The position numbers were made by a program, and so were the translations under genes. Shown here piece after piece: positions 7,293-15,069 of a DNA stretch of 34,518 nt. The DNA comes from JANLTP01 sp031363055 (lineage in GTDB: Bacteria; Pseudomonadota; Gammaproteobacteria; Burkholderiales; Burkholderiaceae_E): positions 1-34,518 of the forward strand of contig JANLTP010000021.1 of the NCBI GenBank assembly GCA_031363055.1, in the 5' to 3' direction. The notes under the pieces were generated by a model that did no database searches, was not told the DNA's origin, and was given only the letters and a program-made list of their open reading frames with translations. The stretch's first letter is position 1. The number at the start of each line of letters is the position of its first letter.

Positions 7293-8696
7293 TCACGCAT
7301 GCAGGGTTCCAGGTTCACTAGCGCTTTGCAGGAGCAGCGTCATTTCGTTGTCATCGAGCTCGACCGCATTGGGCATCGGCGCCGACAGTGCACGCGCAAT
7401 CAGCGCAGCCGGATCGGTCAGTTGCCAGTCTTCGGGGACGCGTTGACCGTCGGCGATGCCGATCACCGGTAGTCGATGCCGAATCACGGTATCGAGCACT
7501 GCACCGGATTTGACCGCCTCATCAATTTTGGAAATAATCACCCCGCGAAGACCGATCCCCTTGAAGGCTGAAATGACGCCATGCAGGACCTCGGCCTGGG
7601 CGCCAGCATTGAGCACCAGCAACTGCTGTATCTGGGTGTGCTGCAGTGCGCGCAATTGATCGACCACTCTCGAATCGTTCTGACCAAAGCCGACGGTATC
7701 GATGAGGACCAATTTTTTGCGCATGAAGACATGCAGGAACTCGGCCAGACTGACCGCGTCATGGGCCACCATGACCGGCACCCCCAGCAGACGCCCGAAG
7801 GCGCGCAATTGATCTTGCGCACCAATGCGGTAGGCATCGACTGATACCAATCCAATCGACTCGGTACCGTAGCGCATCGCGAACTGCGCGGCCAATTTGG
7901 CGATCGTGGTGGTCTTGCCAACACCGGTTGAACCCGTTATCGCGTAAATGCCGCCGCGATCGATGATCGACTGACCTGGCGCGTCGACCTGAATCACCTT
8001 TTGCAAACGATCCGCCAGCCACAGCCTGGCTGGCCGGTCGCCCAAATTGCCGGGCAAGCGATCGGCTAACCTTCGGGCCAGTCCACCCGAAAATCCACAC
8101 GCCATCAGATGACGAAGCACCTGGGTTTGAACCGGATTGCGTCGAACCCCGTCGAGCCAGGCCATCGACGATAAATGCGACGCCAACATGCCTTGCATCG
8201 ATCGCAACTCGCCCATCAATTCGGCCTCGCGCGGCAGCACTGCGACCGACGGCTCAAATGGCGGGTCAAGGGACGGCTGCGGAAAACACAGCTCGCCCGC
8301 CTGCGTGGCTTGTGTGGCTTGCGTAGCTTGGTCCGCTGGTTCGGCGCGCAGTATTGGTTGCCGCAGCACTGATTTTTGCAGCGCTGGCTCCGGCTTGACC
8401 CGATCGCGAAGATATTGTTGAAATGAAACCGTACTCATTTCCGGCGCGCGTGTGCTCGTCAGCACCCTTGCATCCGTGGGCGGCTTGGTGGACCGGGACG
8501 CTGTCTCGAGCTCGCTGGCCGTGCGCGCATCCAGATTCAACTTCTCGGCCATGCCCGGGTCATCAATGGTCGCCAGAATCTCGATGCCACCCGGCACGGA
8601 TCGGTTCTTCAGAATGATCGCCTCGGAACCCAAGGCGGCGCGAACCCGCTCCATGGCTTCGCGAGCATCCCGGCCGGTAAAGCGGCGCAACTTCAT
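7293..8696 (-). CDS. flhF: SRP-type GTPase FlhF, flagellar placement factor
   Basis: FlhF is a membrane-associated GTPase of the SRP/FtsY class that recruits early basal-body parts and fixes where flagella form. The 467-residue protein has the N-terminal B domain (MKLRRFTGRDAREAMERVR and LGSEAIILKNR, about 1-60). A variable linker (about 60-150) carries a 9-base repeat coding for repeated Gln-Ala-Thr. The NG domain follows: G1 GSTGVGKT at 255-262, LVSVDAYRIGAQDQL near 283-297, G3 DTVG at 333-336, G4 SKID at 389-392. The ATG overlaps the flhA stop as ATGA. The ParA-type partner flhG, which normally follows flhF, is not here; fliA follows after 51 bases. Confidence 0.96.
   Translation of the reverse strand: MKLRRFTGRDAREAMERVRAALGSEAIILKNRSVPGGIEILATIDDPGMAEKLNLDARTASELETASRSTKPPTDARVLTSTRAPEMSTVSFQQYLRDRVKPEPALQKSVLRQPILRAEPADQATQATQATQAGELCFPQPSLDPPFEPSVAVLPREAELMGELRSMQGMLASHLSSMAWLDGVRRNPVQTQVLRHLMACGFSGGLARRLADRLPGNLGDRPARLWLADRLQKVIQVDAPGQSIIDRGGIYAITGSTGVGKTTTIAKLAAQFAMRYGTESIGLVSVDAYRIGAQDQLRAFGRLLGVPVMVAHDAVSLAEFLHVFMRKKLVLIDTVGFGQNDSRVVDQLRALQHTQIQQLLVLNAGAQAEVLHGVISAFKGIGLRGVIISKIDEAVKSGAVLDTVIRHRLPVIGIADGQRVPEDWQLTDPAALIARALSAPMPNAVELDDNEMTLLLQSASEPGTLHA
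8304..8330 (-). repeat. 9-base tandem repeat in flhF linker
   Basis: Three 9-base units read on the minus strand as CAAGC(T/C)AC(G/A), coding for Gln-Ala-Thr three times (residues 123-131). The repeat keeps frame, so copy changes would only lengthen or shorten the flexible linker between the B and NG domains. Confidence 0.9.
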
Positions 8697-10801
8697 TTAT
8701 CTGCTCCAATGACTCTGGAAATCCGGATCGACTTGCTCTCGGGAATTTCTCGATGCCCGAGTACTCTTAATCTCGGCGCAGCCTTTCGCAGCAATCGGGC
8801 CAGAGCCAATCGAATGCGGTCAGGCACCAACAGCGCCGCCGGCACGCCCGATGCTTCTTGCGACAGGCCCGCCTGGGTGACCGCCTCGATCAGAAAATCC
8901 GCAACACCCGGCTCAAGCGATGAGGTCAGGCCTCCGCCCAGCGATTGCATCAACACCGACTCGAGTCCAGGCTCAAGCGCGATGACCTCAAGCTGCGCTT
9001 GCTGGGCAAAGATCTGTTGAATAATCGAGTGCGCGAGCGTCAGTCGCACTTCGGTGGTCAGCTCATTGGCATCTTGCACGCGCGGTGCATGCTCAATCAG
9101 CGTTTCAACAATGCTGCGCAGATCCCGAAGCTGAACAGCCTCCTCGAGCAGGTTCTGAAGTACCCGTTGCACGACCGCCAGCGGCAGCAGCTTCGGCACC
9201 AGTTCCTCGACGAGCTTCGGGACATGCTTGCTCAAATGATCGAGCATGTGCTGCGTCTCGCTGCGACCGAGCAGGCGGGCTGCATTCGACTGCATCAGGT
9301 GATGAACATGAGTGGCCACCACCGTCGCCGCATCAACGACCGTGTAGCCGGAAACCTGCGCCGAATCGCGATGCTCTGAATCGATCCAGGTGGCGGCCAG
9401 ACCGAACGCCGGATCGACAGTGGCGGTACCGGGCAAGGCCGGCAATGACTGGCCAGGATTGATCGCCATCAGCATGCCGGGGAAGGCCTCGCCCTCACCG
9501 ACGACGACCCCTTTCAAGACGACTCGGTAAGCCGTTGGCTTGAGCTCAAGGTTGTCCCGGATATGCACGGCCGGCGGCAGGAAACCGACTTCACTGGCGA
9601 ACTTCTTGCGCACGCCCTTGATACGTGAGAGCAGATTGCCACTCTGCTCCTTATCTACCAGCGAAATCAGTCGGTAGCCGACTTCGAGGCCCAAGGCGTC
9701 GATCGGCGCAACATCATCCCAACTGGCTTCACCGCTGGTCTGTGTCTCGAGGGGCAGCGGCGCCGGTTCTTCAACATCTTTCTGTTGCGACGCCACCCAC
9801 CAGGCGGCATAGGCGCAAAATGCGGAGAGTACGAAGAATGCGATGTGCGGCATACCGGGCACTGCGCCCAGCATGGCGATGACGACGGCGGTCAAACCGA
9901 GCGCGCGCGGCATCGAGAACAGTTGCTTGGCAAACTGGCCGCCAATGTCATCGTCGCTGCTGACGCGCGAAACAACCAGGCCGGCGGCCACCGAGATCAC
10001 CAGCGAAGGAACCTGCGCGACCAGCGCATCACCAATCGCCAGCAACACATAGTTATTGGCGGCGGTGGCCAGCGGCAAGTCATGCTGGGCGACGCCGATG
10101 ATCAAACCGCCAATCACACTGATAAACAGAATCAGGATACCGGCGATCGCGTCACCGCGAACAAACTTCGAGGCGCCATCCATCGAACCGAAAAAGTCGG
10201 CCTCTTCACCGACCTCCTTACGCCGACGCTTGGCCTCGATCTGGTCGATCTGGCCCGAATTCAAATCGGCATCGATCGCCATCTGTTTGCCGGGCATGGC
10301 ATCGAGCGCAAAGCGCGCCGATACTTCGGCGATCCGGCCAGCACCCTTGGTGACCACGACAAAATTGATCACCGTCAATATGGCGAAGACCATGATGCCA
10401 ACCGCAAAATTACCGCCAATCAGAAACTGCGCGAATGATTCGATCACCTCACCAGCGGCATCGGTGCCGGTGTGGCCGTGTAACAGAATCTGCCGCGTTG
10501 AGGCGACGTTCAGCGACAGGCGCATCAGGGTCGTCAGCAACAACACCGAGGGGAAAACGCCAAACTCGAGTGGCTTGACCGTGTAGGCCGAGACAATCAG
10601 TACCACCATCGCCAATGCGATGTTCAGGGTAAAGAGCAGATCCAGCAAGAACGGTGGCAAGGGCAACAACAACATCGCCAGTAACAGCAGCATGACCAGC
10701 GGAACGGTCAACTCCTTGAGTGCCGGCACCGTAAATTGCAACGGGCCAATTCTGCGCCGCACGCCAACCGAGCGTTGTCCGATCACCTTGCTGGTACTCA
10801 T
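8693..10801 (-). CDS. flhA: Flagellar type III export gate protein FlhA
   Basis: FlhA is the large inner-membrane export-gate protein; its nonameric cytosolic ring docks chaperone-cargo complexes. It has 702 residues. The N-terminal half has eight predicted hydrophobic segments (about 25-325). The FHIPEP signature lies in the cytosolic loop (ARFALDAMPGKQMAIDADLN near 172-191), followed by EEADFFGSMDGASKFVRGDA. The C-terminal half is soluble and includes the conserved block REIPESKSIRISRVIG near the end. It overlaps flhB upstream and flhF downstream by ATGA at both ends, indicating coupled translation. Nothing is missing by length or motif. Confidence 0.98.
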   Translation of the reverse strand: MSTSKVIGQRSVGVRRRIGPLQFTVPALKELTVPLVMLLLLAMLLLPLPPFLLDLLFTLNIALAMVVLIVSAYTVKPLEFGVFPSVLLLTTLMRLSLNVASTRQILLHGHTGTDAAGEVIESFAQFLIGGNFAVGIMVFAILTVINFVVVTKGAGRIAEVSARFALDAMPGKQMAIDADLNSGQIDQIEAKRRRKEVGEEADFFGSMDGASKFVRGDAIAGILILFISVIGGLIIGVAQHDLPLATAANNYVLLAIGDALVAQVPSLVISVAAGLVVSRVSSDDDIGGQFAKQLFSMPRALGLTAVVIAMLGAVPGMPHIAFFVLSAFCAYAAWWVASQQKDVEEPAPLPLETQTSGEASWDDVAPIDALGLEVGYRLISLVDKEQSGNLLSRIKGVRKKFASEVGFLPPAVHIRDNLELKPTAYRVVLKGVVVGEGEAFPGMLMAINPGQSLPALPGTATVDPAFGLAATWIDSEHRDSAQVSGYTVVDAATVVATHVHHLMQSNAARLLGRSETQHMLDHLSKHVPKLVEELVPKLLPLAVVQRVLQNLLEEAVQLRDLRSIVETLIEHAPRVQDANELTTEVRLTLAHSIIQQIFAQQAQLEVIALEPGLESVLMQSLGGGLTSSLEPGVADFLIEAVTQAGLSQEASGVPAALLVPDRIRLALARLLRKAAPRLRVLGHREIPESKSIRISRVIGADK

Positions 10802-11946
10802 CGGTTGGCTCCGAGCGGATCAAGCCCCATCGGTACCGCCAATTCATGCGGCACACTCGGATGCGCGCCCTGACCCGGCTTCCAGTGCCGCAACTGATAA
10901 ACGTATGCCAGTACCTGGGCGACCGCCTGATACAACGCCGCCGGAATTTCATGTCCTACTTCGACATGGGCATACAGTGCACGCGCCAGCGGTGGCGCTT
11001 CGACGAACGGGATTTCACAGAAGCCGGCGATTTCGCGAATTCTGGCTGCCAGATGATCCGCACCTTTGGCGATGACCGTGGGCGCGCCCATGCCGGTTTC
11101 ATCGTAGCGAATCGCGACCGCGAAGTGCGATGGGTTGGTAATAATGACATCGGCCTTTGGTAATTCAGACAACATCCGGGCGCGACTGATCTGCTGCTGC
11201 CGACCGCGAATTCGCGATTTTATTTGCGGATCGCCGTCGGTCTCCTTATGTTCGTCGCGCACTTCCTGAAGCGTCATTTTCAAGTTGCTTTGATGACGGT
11301 GACGCTGCAACAGGACATCGAGAATGGTGACCATGACCATCAAGACGAACAACAACCACAAGCCATTCTGAATAGTGGCAAACGACAGATTGAGGGCCTG
11401 CTTGACGTGCGTCGAGGCGAGTTGCGCAAAGCTCGGAATTGACGACCAGGTGTACCAGCCACCTGCCATGCTCAGGAGTCCTGCAAACAAGACGAGCTTG
11501 CCCAGATCGACCAGAATATCGCGATTGAACAGGCGCCCTAGTCCTGCCAGTACCGAGACTCGCTTGAAGTCCGGCATGAGCGGCTTTAAAGTCAGCACAA
11601 AACCGCCCGGAACCACCGATACGATAATCGCAGCGACCGCCAGTAACGCCAGAAACGGCGTCACACCACCGAGCGCACGCAGCGCCAATTGCGAGACATG
11701 TTCGAGAACCAACGTGGGATCGGACAGAAGCTGCGGATTGAAATTCAGGCCGTCGCTCAGGATCCGAGTCGTTGTGTCAAAAAGACCGCTGCCCAGCCAA
11801 AGCGTTGCCAGCAGAAATGAGCCCAGCATTGCACTGTGGCCAAGATCACGCGACCGGGCTACCTGACCTTCATCGGCCGCCTTTTGCAGGCGCCTTTCCG
11901 AGGCGGGCAGACTACGATCATCTTTGCTTGCTTCGCTATTAGCCAT
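10798..11946 (-). CDS. flhB: Flagellar export switch protein FlhB
   Basis: FlhB is an export-gate membrane protein that cleaves itself and switches the gate from rod/hook to filament substrates. It has 382 residues: a charged N-terminus (SERRLQKAADEGQVARSRDL), four hydrophobic segments (about 40-60, 92-118, 148-165, 188-212), then a cytosolic domain beginning KMTLQEVRDEHKETDGDPQ. The cleavage site reads NPSH at 271-274 where the family consensus is NPTH. A Pro/Gly-containing tail extends past about 360. The start ATG 11946 has no clear Shine-Dalgarno and is immediately preceded by an 8-bp inverted repeat. motB ends 67 bases upstream; flhA follows with an ATGA overlap. Confidence 0.97.
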   Translation of the reverse strand: MANSEASKDDRSLPASERRLQKAADEGQVARSRDLGHSAMLGSFLLATLWLGSGLFDTTTRILSDGLNFNPQLLSDPTLVLEHVSQLALRALGGVTPFLALLAVAAIIVSVVPGGFVLTLKPLMPDFKRVSVLAGLGRLFNRDILVDLGKLVLFAGLLSMAGGWYTWSSIPSFAQLASTHVKQALNLSFATIQNGLWLLFVLMVMVTILDVLLQRHRHQSNLKMTLQEVRDEHKETDGDPQIKSRIRGRQQQISRARMLSELPKADVIITNPSHFAVAIRYDETGMGAPTVIAKGADHLAARIREIAGFCEIPFVEAPPLARALYAHVEVGHEIPAALYQAVAQVLAYVYQLRHWKPGQGAHPSVPHELAVPMGLDPLGANR

Positions 11947-11948
11947 TT

Positions 11949-11971
11949 CAGATCAAAAGTAACTTGATCTG
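11949..11971 (-). promoter_or_regulatory. Inverted repeat abutting the flhB start codon
   Basis: Perfect 8-bp arms, CAGATCAA and TTGATCTG, are separated by 7 bases; the nearer arm ends 2 bases before the flhB ATG. It could be a protein-binding operator or an RNA hairpin occupying the place of the flhB ribosome-binding site. There is no T-run, so it is not an intrinsic terminator. The function is unknown. Confidence 0.55.
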
Positions 11972-12013
11972 TATTATTCGATTCGCCGACTTCGGCCAAT
12001 CCAATGATCAAGG

Positions 12014-12943
12014 CTACTTTTCGGCTTCTTTTGTCGCCCCGGCAGCGTTGCTTTGAGCTTCGGCACTCACCGACTTCAGGGCGCGCTCGGCCGCTTCGCG
12101 ATTCATGATGATCAACGAGATCCGGCGATTCAGGGGTGCTGTCGGATTCACCGGATCCATCGGAACGGCAGCAGCCAGACCGACCACCCGCAGTATTTTC
12201 GACTCGAGCATGCCGCCTGCAACCAGTTCACGACGCGAGGCATTGGCGCGATCGGCCGACAGCTCCCAATTCGAGTAACCGCGCTCGCCGCCGGAAAACG
12301 GCGAGGCGTCGGTATGCCCCGAGATGGTGATCTTGTTCGGCACATCGTTGAGCACTCGACCGATGGCTCGCAAGATGTCGCGCGCATAGTCCTTGATCGA
12401 GGCGCCGCCTGAATCAAACATGGGACGATTCTGCTCGTCGACGATCTGTACCCGCAGTCCATCCTGGGTCAGATCGAGTTTGATCTGCGACTTGAATTCG
12501 GCAAAGCGCGGATTGGCCTCCAAGACGGCAGCCACCTTGCCCTTGAGCGCCTCGAGTTGTTCGCGTTCGAGCTTGACCTGATCGTCGGGTAGCGCCTGCA
12601 AGTTGATGCCGCGTTTCTCGGCCTTGATATCGCCTTCCTTGACCTGACCGGCGGTTCGCGTCAAGTCCTTACCGCCGCCCTGAAGAATACTGGAGCTGTC
12701 ACCGCTGCCCGAGCCACCGCCCATGGCAACTTGCAAGGGCGAATTGAAATACTCGGCAATGCCGTTCAAATCGCCCTTCGCGGTCGAACCCAGTAACCAC
12801 ATGAGCAGGAAGAACGCCATCATCGCCGTCACAAAATCGGCGTAGGCGATCTTCCAGGCGCCACCGTGATGTCCGTGAGCGGCCTTCTTGATACGCTTGA
12901 TGATGATCGGCCGTGCCGCTGCGTCCTTGGGCGGAGTTGCCAT
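12014..12943 (-). CDS. motB: Flagellar stator protein MotB
   Basis: MotB is the proton-channel and cell-wall-anchor half of the MotA/MotB stator. The 309-residue protein has a basic N-terminus (IIIKRIKKAAHGHHGGAWK) and one membrane helix (about 33-52) with the essential proton-binding Asp in KIAYADFVTAMMAFF (near residue 36). The plug/linker (about 53-150) carries PLQVAMGGG. The OmpA-like peptidoglycan-binding domain includes ISGHTDASPF, SNWELSADRANASRREL and NRRISLIIM. It follows flhC by 69 bases with no motA in between. A possible sigma28 promoter lies in that gap. The ATG is preceded by an A/C-rich leader with no evident Shine-Dalgarno. Confidence 0.97.
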   Translation of the reverse strand: MATPPKDAAARPIIIKRIKKAAHGHHGGAWKIAYADFVTAMMAFFLLMWLLGSTAKGDLNGIAEYFNSPLQVAMGGGSGSGDSSSILQGGGKDLTRTAGQVKEGDIKAEKRGINLQALPDDQVKLEREQLEALKGKVAAVLEANPRFAEFKSQIKLDLTQDGLRVQIVDEQNRPMFDSGGASIKDYARDILRAIGRVLNDVPNKITISGHTDASPFSGGERGYSNWELSADRANASRRELVAGGMLESKILRVVGLAAAVPMDPVNPTAPLNRRISLIIMNREAAERALKSVSAEAQSNAAGATKEAEK

Positions 12944-12960
12944 TTGTGTTGTGTGCCATA

Positions 12961-12999
12961 GTCCCGTTGTTCACCTTGGGTTTACGGCAACGACGGGAC
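12961..12999. other. Hairpin in the flhC-motB gap
   Basis: The arms 12961-12971 (GTCCCGTTGTT) and 12989-12999 (AACGACGGGAC) pair over 11 positions with one mismatch or wobble and an apical loop of 17 bases. No T-run follows on either strand, so it is not a canonical terminator. It overlaps the spacer of the candidate motB promoter. If transcribed it may stabilise or process the flhDC message. Confidence 0.5.
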
Positions 13000-13007
13000 T
13001 TACTTGA
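12981..13007 (-). promoter_or_regulatory. Candidate sigma28 promoter for motB
   Basis: On the minus strand, -35 TCAAGTAA (5 of 8) is followed by an 11-base spacer and -10 GCCGTAAA (6 of 8). The fit is weaker than at fliC, fliD, flgM and flgB, but the spacing is exact. It lies just past the flhC stop, with a leader of about 30 bases to motB. In enterics motA has a sigma28 promoter, so the position makes sense. Confidence 0.42.
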
Positions 13008-13012
13008 GGCGG

Positions 13013-13543
13013 TCAGTGAATCAGCGCACGACGCTTGCTTTTGCCCGCGCGAGCCGGTGGTGCACACAGACCGCAGATGTAACGGCCGTTCAACTCGTAG
13101 GTATGATTGACGAACTTGCCACCGCAGCGGATGCAATCCGTCAAACAGAGCATGTTCGAATCCACAAAACGAACCAGACGCCAGGCGCGGGTAATACTCA
13201 ACATGGGTTCGACGTTACAACAGTCAACTTGCTGGGCATAGAGCCGATAAGCCTTGGTAATCGCATCAATCGATTCAATGTCGGCGGTCTTGTGCAAGTA
13301 CTCATAGATATTGAGGAATAACGACGAATGAATATTGGGCTGCCAACCAATAAACCAGTCGGTCGAGAATGGCAGTTGTCCTTTCGAGGGCGATTTATGC
13401 GCGACCTCCTTATAGAGCTTGAGTAAACGCTCATGCGGCAGATCGGTCTCCGATTCAAGAACCTGCAGTCGAGCACCGAGCGAAATGAGCTCAACGGCGC
13501 GCTGCAAATGCTGACTATCCTTGATAAGGCTGCGATTTTTCAT
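13013..13543 (-). CDS. flhC: Flagellar master transcriptional activator FlhC
   Basis: FlhC joins FlhD in the FlhD4C2 activator that turns on middle flagellar genes with sigma70 polymerase. Length is 176 residues. The zinc site is intact: Cys137 and Cys140 (CIRC) with Cys157 and Cys160 (CGLC). Family blocks include LQVLESETDLPHERLLKLYK, STDWFIGWQPNIHSSLFLN and AYRLYAQQV. A basic tail (KSKRRALIH) follows the zinc site. The ATG overlaps the flhD stop as ATGA, which suits fixed FlhD:FlhC output. Confidence 0.98.
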   Translation of the reverse strand: MKNRSLIKDSQHLQRAVELISLGARLQVLESETDLPHERLLKLYKEVAHKSPSKGQLPFSTDWFIGWQPNIHSSLFLNIYEYLHKTADIESIDAITKAYRLYAQQVDCCNVEPMLSITRAWRLVRFVDSNMLCLTDCIRCGGKFVNHTYELNGRYICGLCAPPARAGKSKRRALIH

Positions 13544-13878
13544 GGTTGTATCGCCTCGGCGGCGCGCCCAGCCAGCAAGATGTTGGCATGCAGGCGGCCG
13601 GCATTGACTTCACCGAATTCGGTCATGCGCGGCTGCTCGGACAGCAGCGACCAGACAAACTCGTCATCGCAGCGCATGCAACACAACAACACGTTGCCCG
13701 AGGCAATCTTGACAATTTGCGCCGGCGTCAGCGCGATCAGAAGATCGGCGACGCGCTCGGCAATGCCCAGTTGAAACATAGCCTGGACTCGATCCTCGCG
13801 CAGCATCGATTGCGCAAGAATCAAATAGGACAGGTTTACTTCCCTGATTTCTGACAGTGTTCTTTGATTAATGGTCAT
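13540..13878 (-). CDS. flhD: Flagellar master transcriptional activator FlhD
   Basis: FlhD is the partner of FlhC in the class I flagellar activator. From ATG 13878 it has 112 residues, the normal size. It contains the FlhD blocks IREVNLSYLILAQSMLREDR, AMFQLGIAERVADLLIALTP and ILLAGR. Cysteines lie in LLCCMRCDDEF (about 65-69), near the position of the enteric inter-subunit disulfide. The frame extends to 13947, but ATG 13878 has AAGGAAAG 5 bases upstream and matches the family start. It leads the minus-strand run that reaches fliA, and is divergent from fliC. Confidence 0.97.
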   Translation of the reverse strand: MTINQRTLSEIREVNLSYLILAQSMLREDRVQAMFQLGIAERVADLLIALTPAQIVKIASGNVLLCCMRCDDEFVWSLLSEQPRMTEFGEVNAGRLHANILLAGRAAEAIQP

Positions 13879-13932
13879 GTTCTTTCCTTTTTCCTGGTGG
13901 GTCGCACTTTTGTTGCCATGCGATGACGTCAG

Positions 13933-13948
13933 TGTGAAGAAAAGCACA
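13933..13948. promoter_or_regulatory. CRP-like site upstream of flhD
   Basis: TGTGA, six bases, then GCACA: nine of ten conserved positions of the CRP palindrome (TGTGA-N6-TCACA). It lies 55-70 bases upstream of the flhD ATG. CRP activates flhDC in E. coli; whether a CRP-like protein acts here is inference. Confidence 0.33.
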
Positions 13949-14052
13949 GGTTTCTTGAATACGACGAAGTCTGCGCCGAGCCGTAGCCTTCTTCCGAGGT
14001 CAATCGGAATTCTTCCTACACGTCAAGTCCGCTAACCGGTTCAGTGCACGCC

Positions 14053-14079
14053 TAAAGCTTACCCACGACAGGCCGATAA
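14053..14079 (+). promoter_or_regulatory. Sigma28 (FliA) promoter for fliC
   Basis: The -35 box is TAAAGCTT (7 of 8), the spacer is 11 bases, and the -10 box is a perfect GCCGATAA. It is the best match in the window. Transcription should start near 14086, giving a leader of about 67 bases that ends with AGGAG six bases before the fliC ATG. Confidence 0.92.
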
Positions 14080-14152
14080 CTGAGGCAACGGGCAAACCCC
14101 GTCTCAGGCCAGATGGCCCCATTCAGACCTTTTCTTCAAATCAGGAGTTCTC

Positions 14153-14986
14153 ATGCCCTCAGTAGTTAATACCAATCTGGCTTCGCTGAATGCGCAGCGC
14201 AACCTGAGCAGCACGCAGTCAATGCTGCATCAGTCGATCCAACGGCTATCGACGGGACTGCGGGTCAATAGCGCCAAGGACGACGCCGCCGGTCTGGCCA
14301 TTGCCGAGCGGATGAATTCACAAATACGCGGTATGAACGTCGCCATTCGTAATGCCAATGACGGCATCTCAATGGCGCAGACGGCCGAGGGTGCACTCGG
14401 CAAGGTCGGCGACATGGTTCAGCGTATGCGTGAATTGGCCGTTCAATCAGCCAACTCAACCAACGGTGCCAGCGACCGCGCCAGTCTCGACACTGAATAT
14501 CAGCAACTCGGTGCGGAGATCACCCGTACGCTGGCTGCTACCCAGTTCAACGGACTGTCGATCCTGGGTGCCAGTGCTGGCGCCTTGGCGTTCCAGATCG
14601 GAGCGGGTACTACTGCTAACGACACCATCACGGTCACCACCACCAACCTGTCGACCGCCGGCGGCGTAACCGCAGTGACCGGCGGCAACGTGACCACCGC
14701 AGCGTTGGCCGGTACGGCGATCACCAACCTGGATACCTTGCGTGATCTGGTCAGTACTCAGCGCGCCACTTACGGCGCCACCCAGAATCGCTTCGAGGCC
14801 GTGATTGGTGTGCTTGAGGTGGCCTCAGAGAATCAGGCAGCCGCCCGCAGCCGCATTATGGACGCTGACTTCGCTGCTGAAACAGCGTCGCTGACTCGCT
14901 CGCAGGTCCTGCAGCAATCCGGCATCGCGATGTTGAGCCAAGCCAACTCGTCGCCGAACGCAATCCTGTCGCTGCTGCGCCAGTAA
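14153..14986 (+). CDS. fliC: Flagellin FliC (short form)
   Basis: FliC is the filament subunit. At 277 residues it is short: the conserved N-terminal D0/D1 (about 1-145, with NTNLASLNAQRNLSSTQ, GLRVNSAKDDAAGLAIAERM and VQRMRELAVQSANST) and C-terminal D1/D0 (about 192-277, ENQAAARSRIMDADFAAETA and the final ILSLLRQ) are joined by only about 45 residues. There are no large D2/D3 domains. The joining stretch (153-191) holds 14 Thr and one Ser, a plausible O-linked modification target. The gene has its own sigma28 promoter, an AGGAG ribosome site and a strong terminator, so it is a separate transcription unit. It is the only flagellin gene in the window. Confidence 0.98.
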   Translation: MPSVVNTNLASLNAQRNLSSTQSMLHQSIQRLSTGLRVNSAKDDAAGLAIAERMNSQIRGMNVAIRNANDGISMAQTAEGALGKVGDMVQRMRELAVQSANSTNGASDRASLDTEYQQLGAEITRTLAATQFNGLSILGASAGALAFQIGAGTTANDTITVTTTNLSTAGGVTAVTGGNVTTAALAGTAITNLDTLRDLVSTQRATYGATQNRFEAVIGVLEVASENQAAARSRIMDADFAAETASLTRSQVLQQSGIAMLSQANSSPNAILSLLRQ

Positions 14987-15020
14987 TCTTCCCTGAACGG
15001 CCGCCACCAGCGGCCGGCAC

Positions 15021-15069
15021 ACCCTCGCTGCATGCGCAAGCTGGCATGAATCAACAGCGAGGGTTTTTT
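15021..15069 (+). terminator. Rho-independent terminator of fliC
   Basis: The perfect 10-bp stem ACCCTCGCTG (15021-15030) and CAGCGAGGGT (15055-15064) is followed by a T-run. Inside the loop, CATGC and GCATG can form a second stem. It starts 34 bases after the fliC stop and separates fliC from the HAD gene. Confidence 0.9.

Larger units (their letters stand above)
13879..14152. other. flhD-fliC divergent control region
   Basis: This is the longest gene-free stretch in the window (274 bases). It holds the fliC sigma28 promoter (14053-14079) and a CRP-like half-matched palindrome (13933-13948) on the flhD side. I found no convincing sigma70 -10/-35 pair for flhD by eye; several TTGAC-like hexamers lack a -10 partner. 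The region also contains the 8-bp palindrome TGACGTCA at 13924-13931. Confidence 0.6.

Noticed and set aside
8304..8333. DQAT-type repeat in FlhF as a mimic of the FlhG activator helix (DQAxxLR) that might replace missing FlhG.
   Set aside because: Only the three residues DQA match; the repeat is explained by 9-base slippage in a flexible linker.
443..12000. Long open frames antisense to flgE, flhA, fliF, fliI and fliP (up to about 280 codons).
   Set aside because: They mirror the codon pattern of well-supported genes, lack family features and ribosome sites, and are shadows of GC-rich coding sequence.
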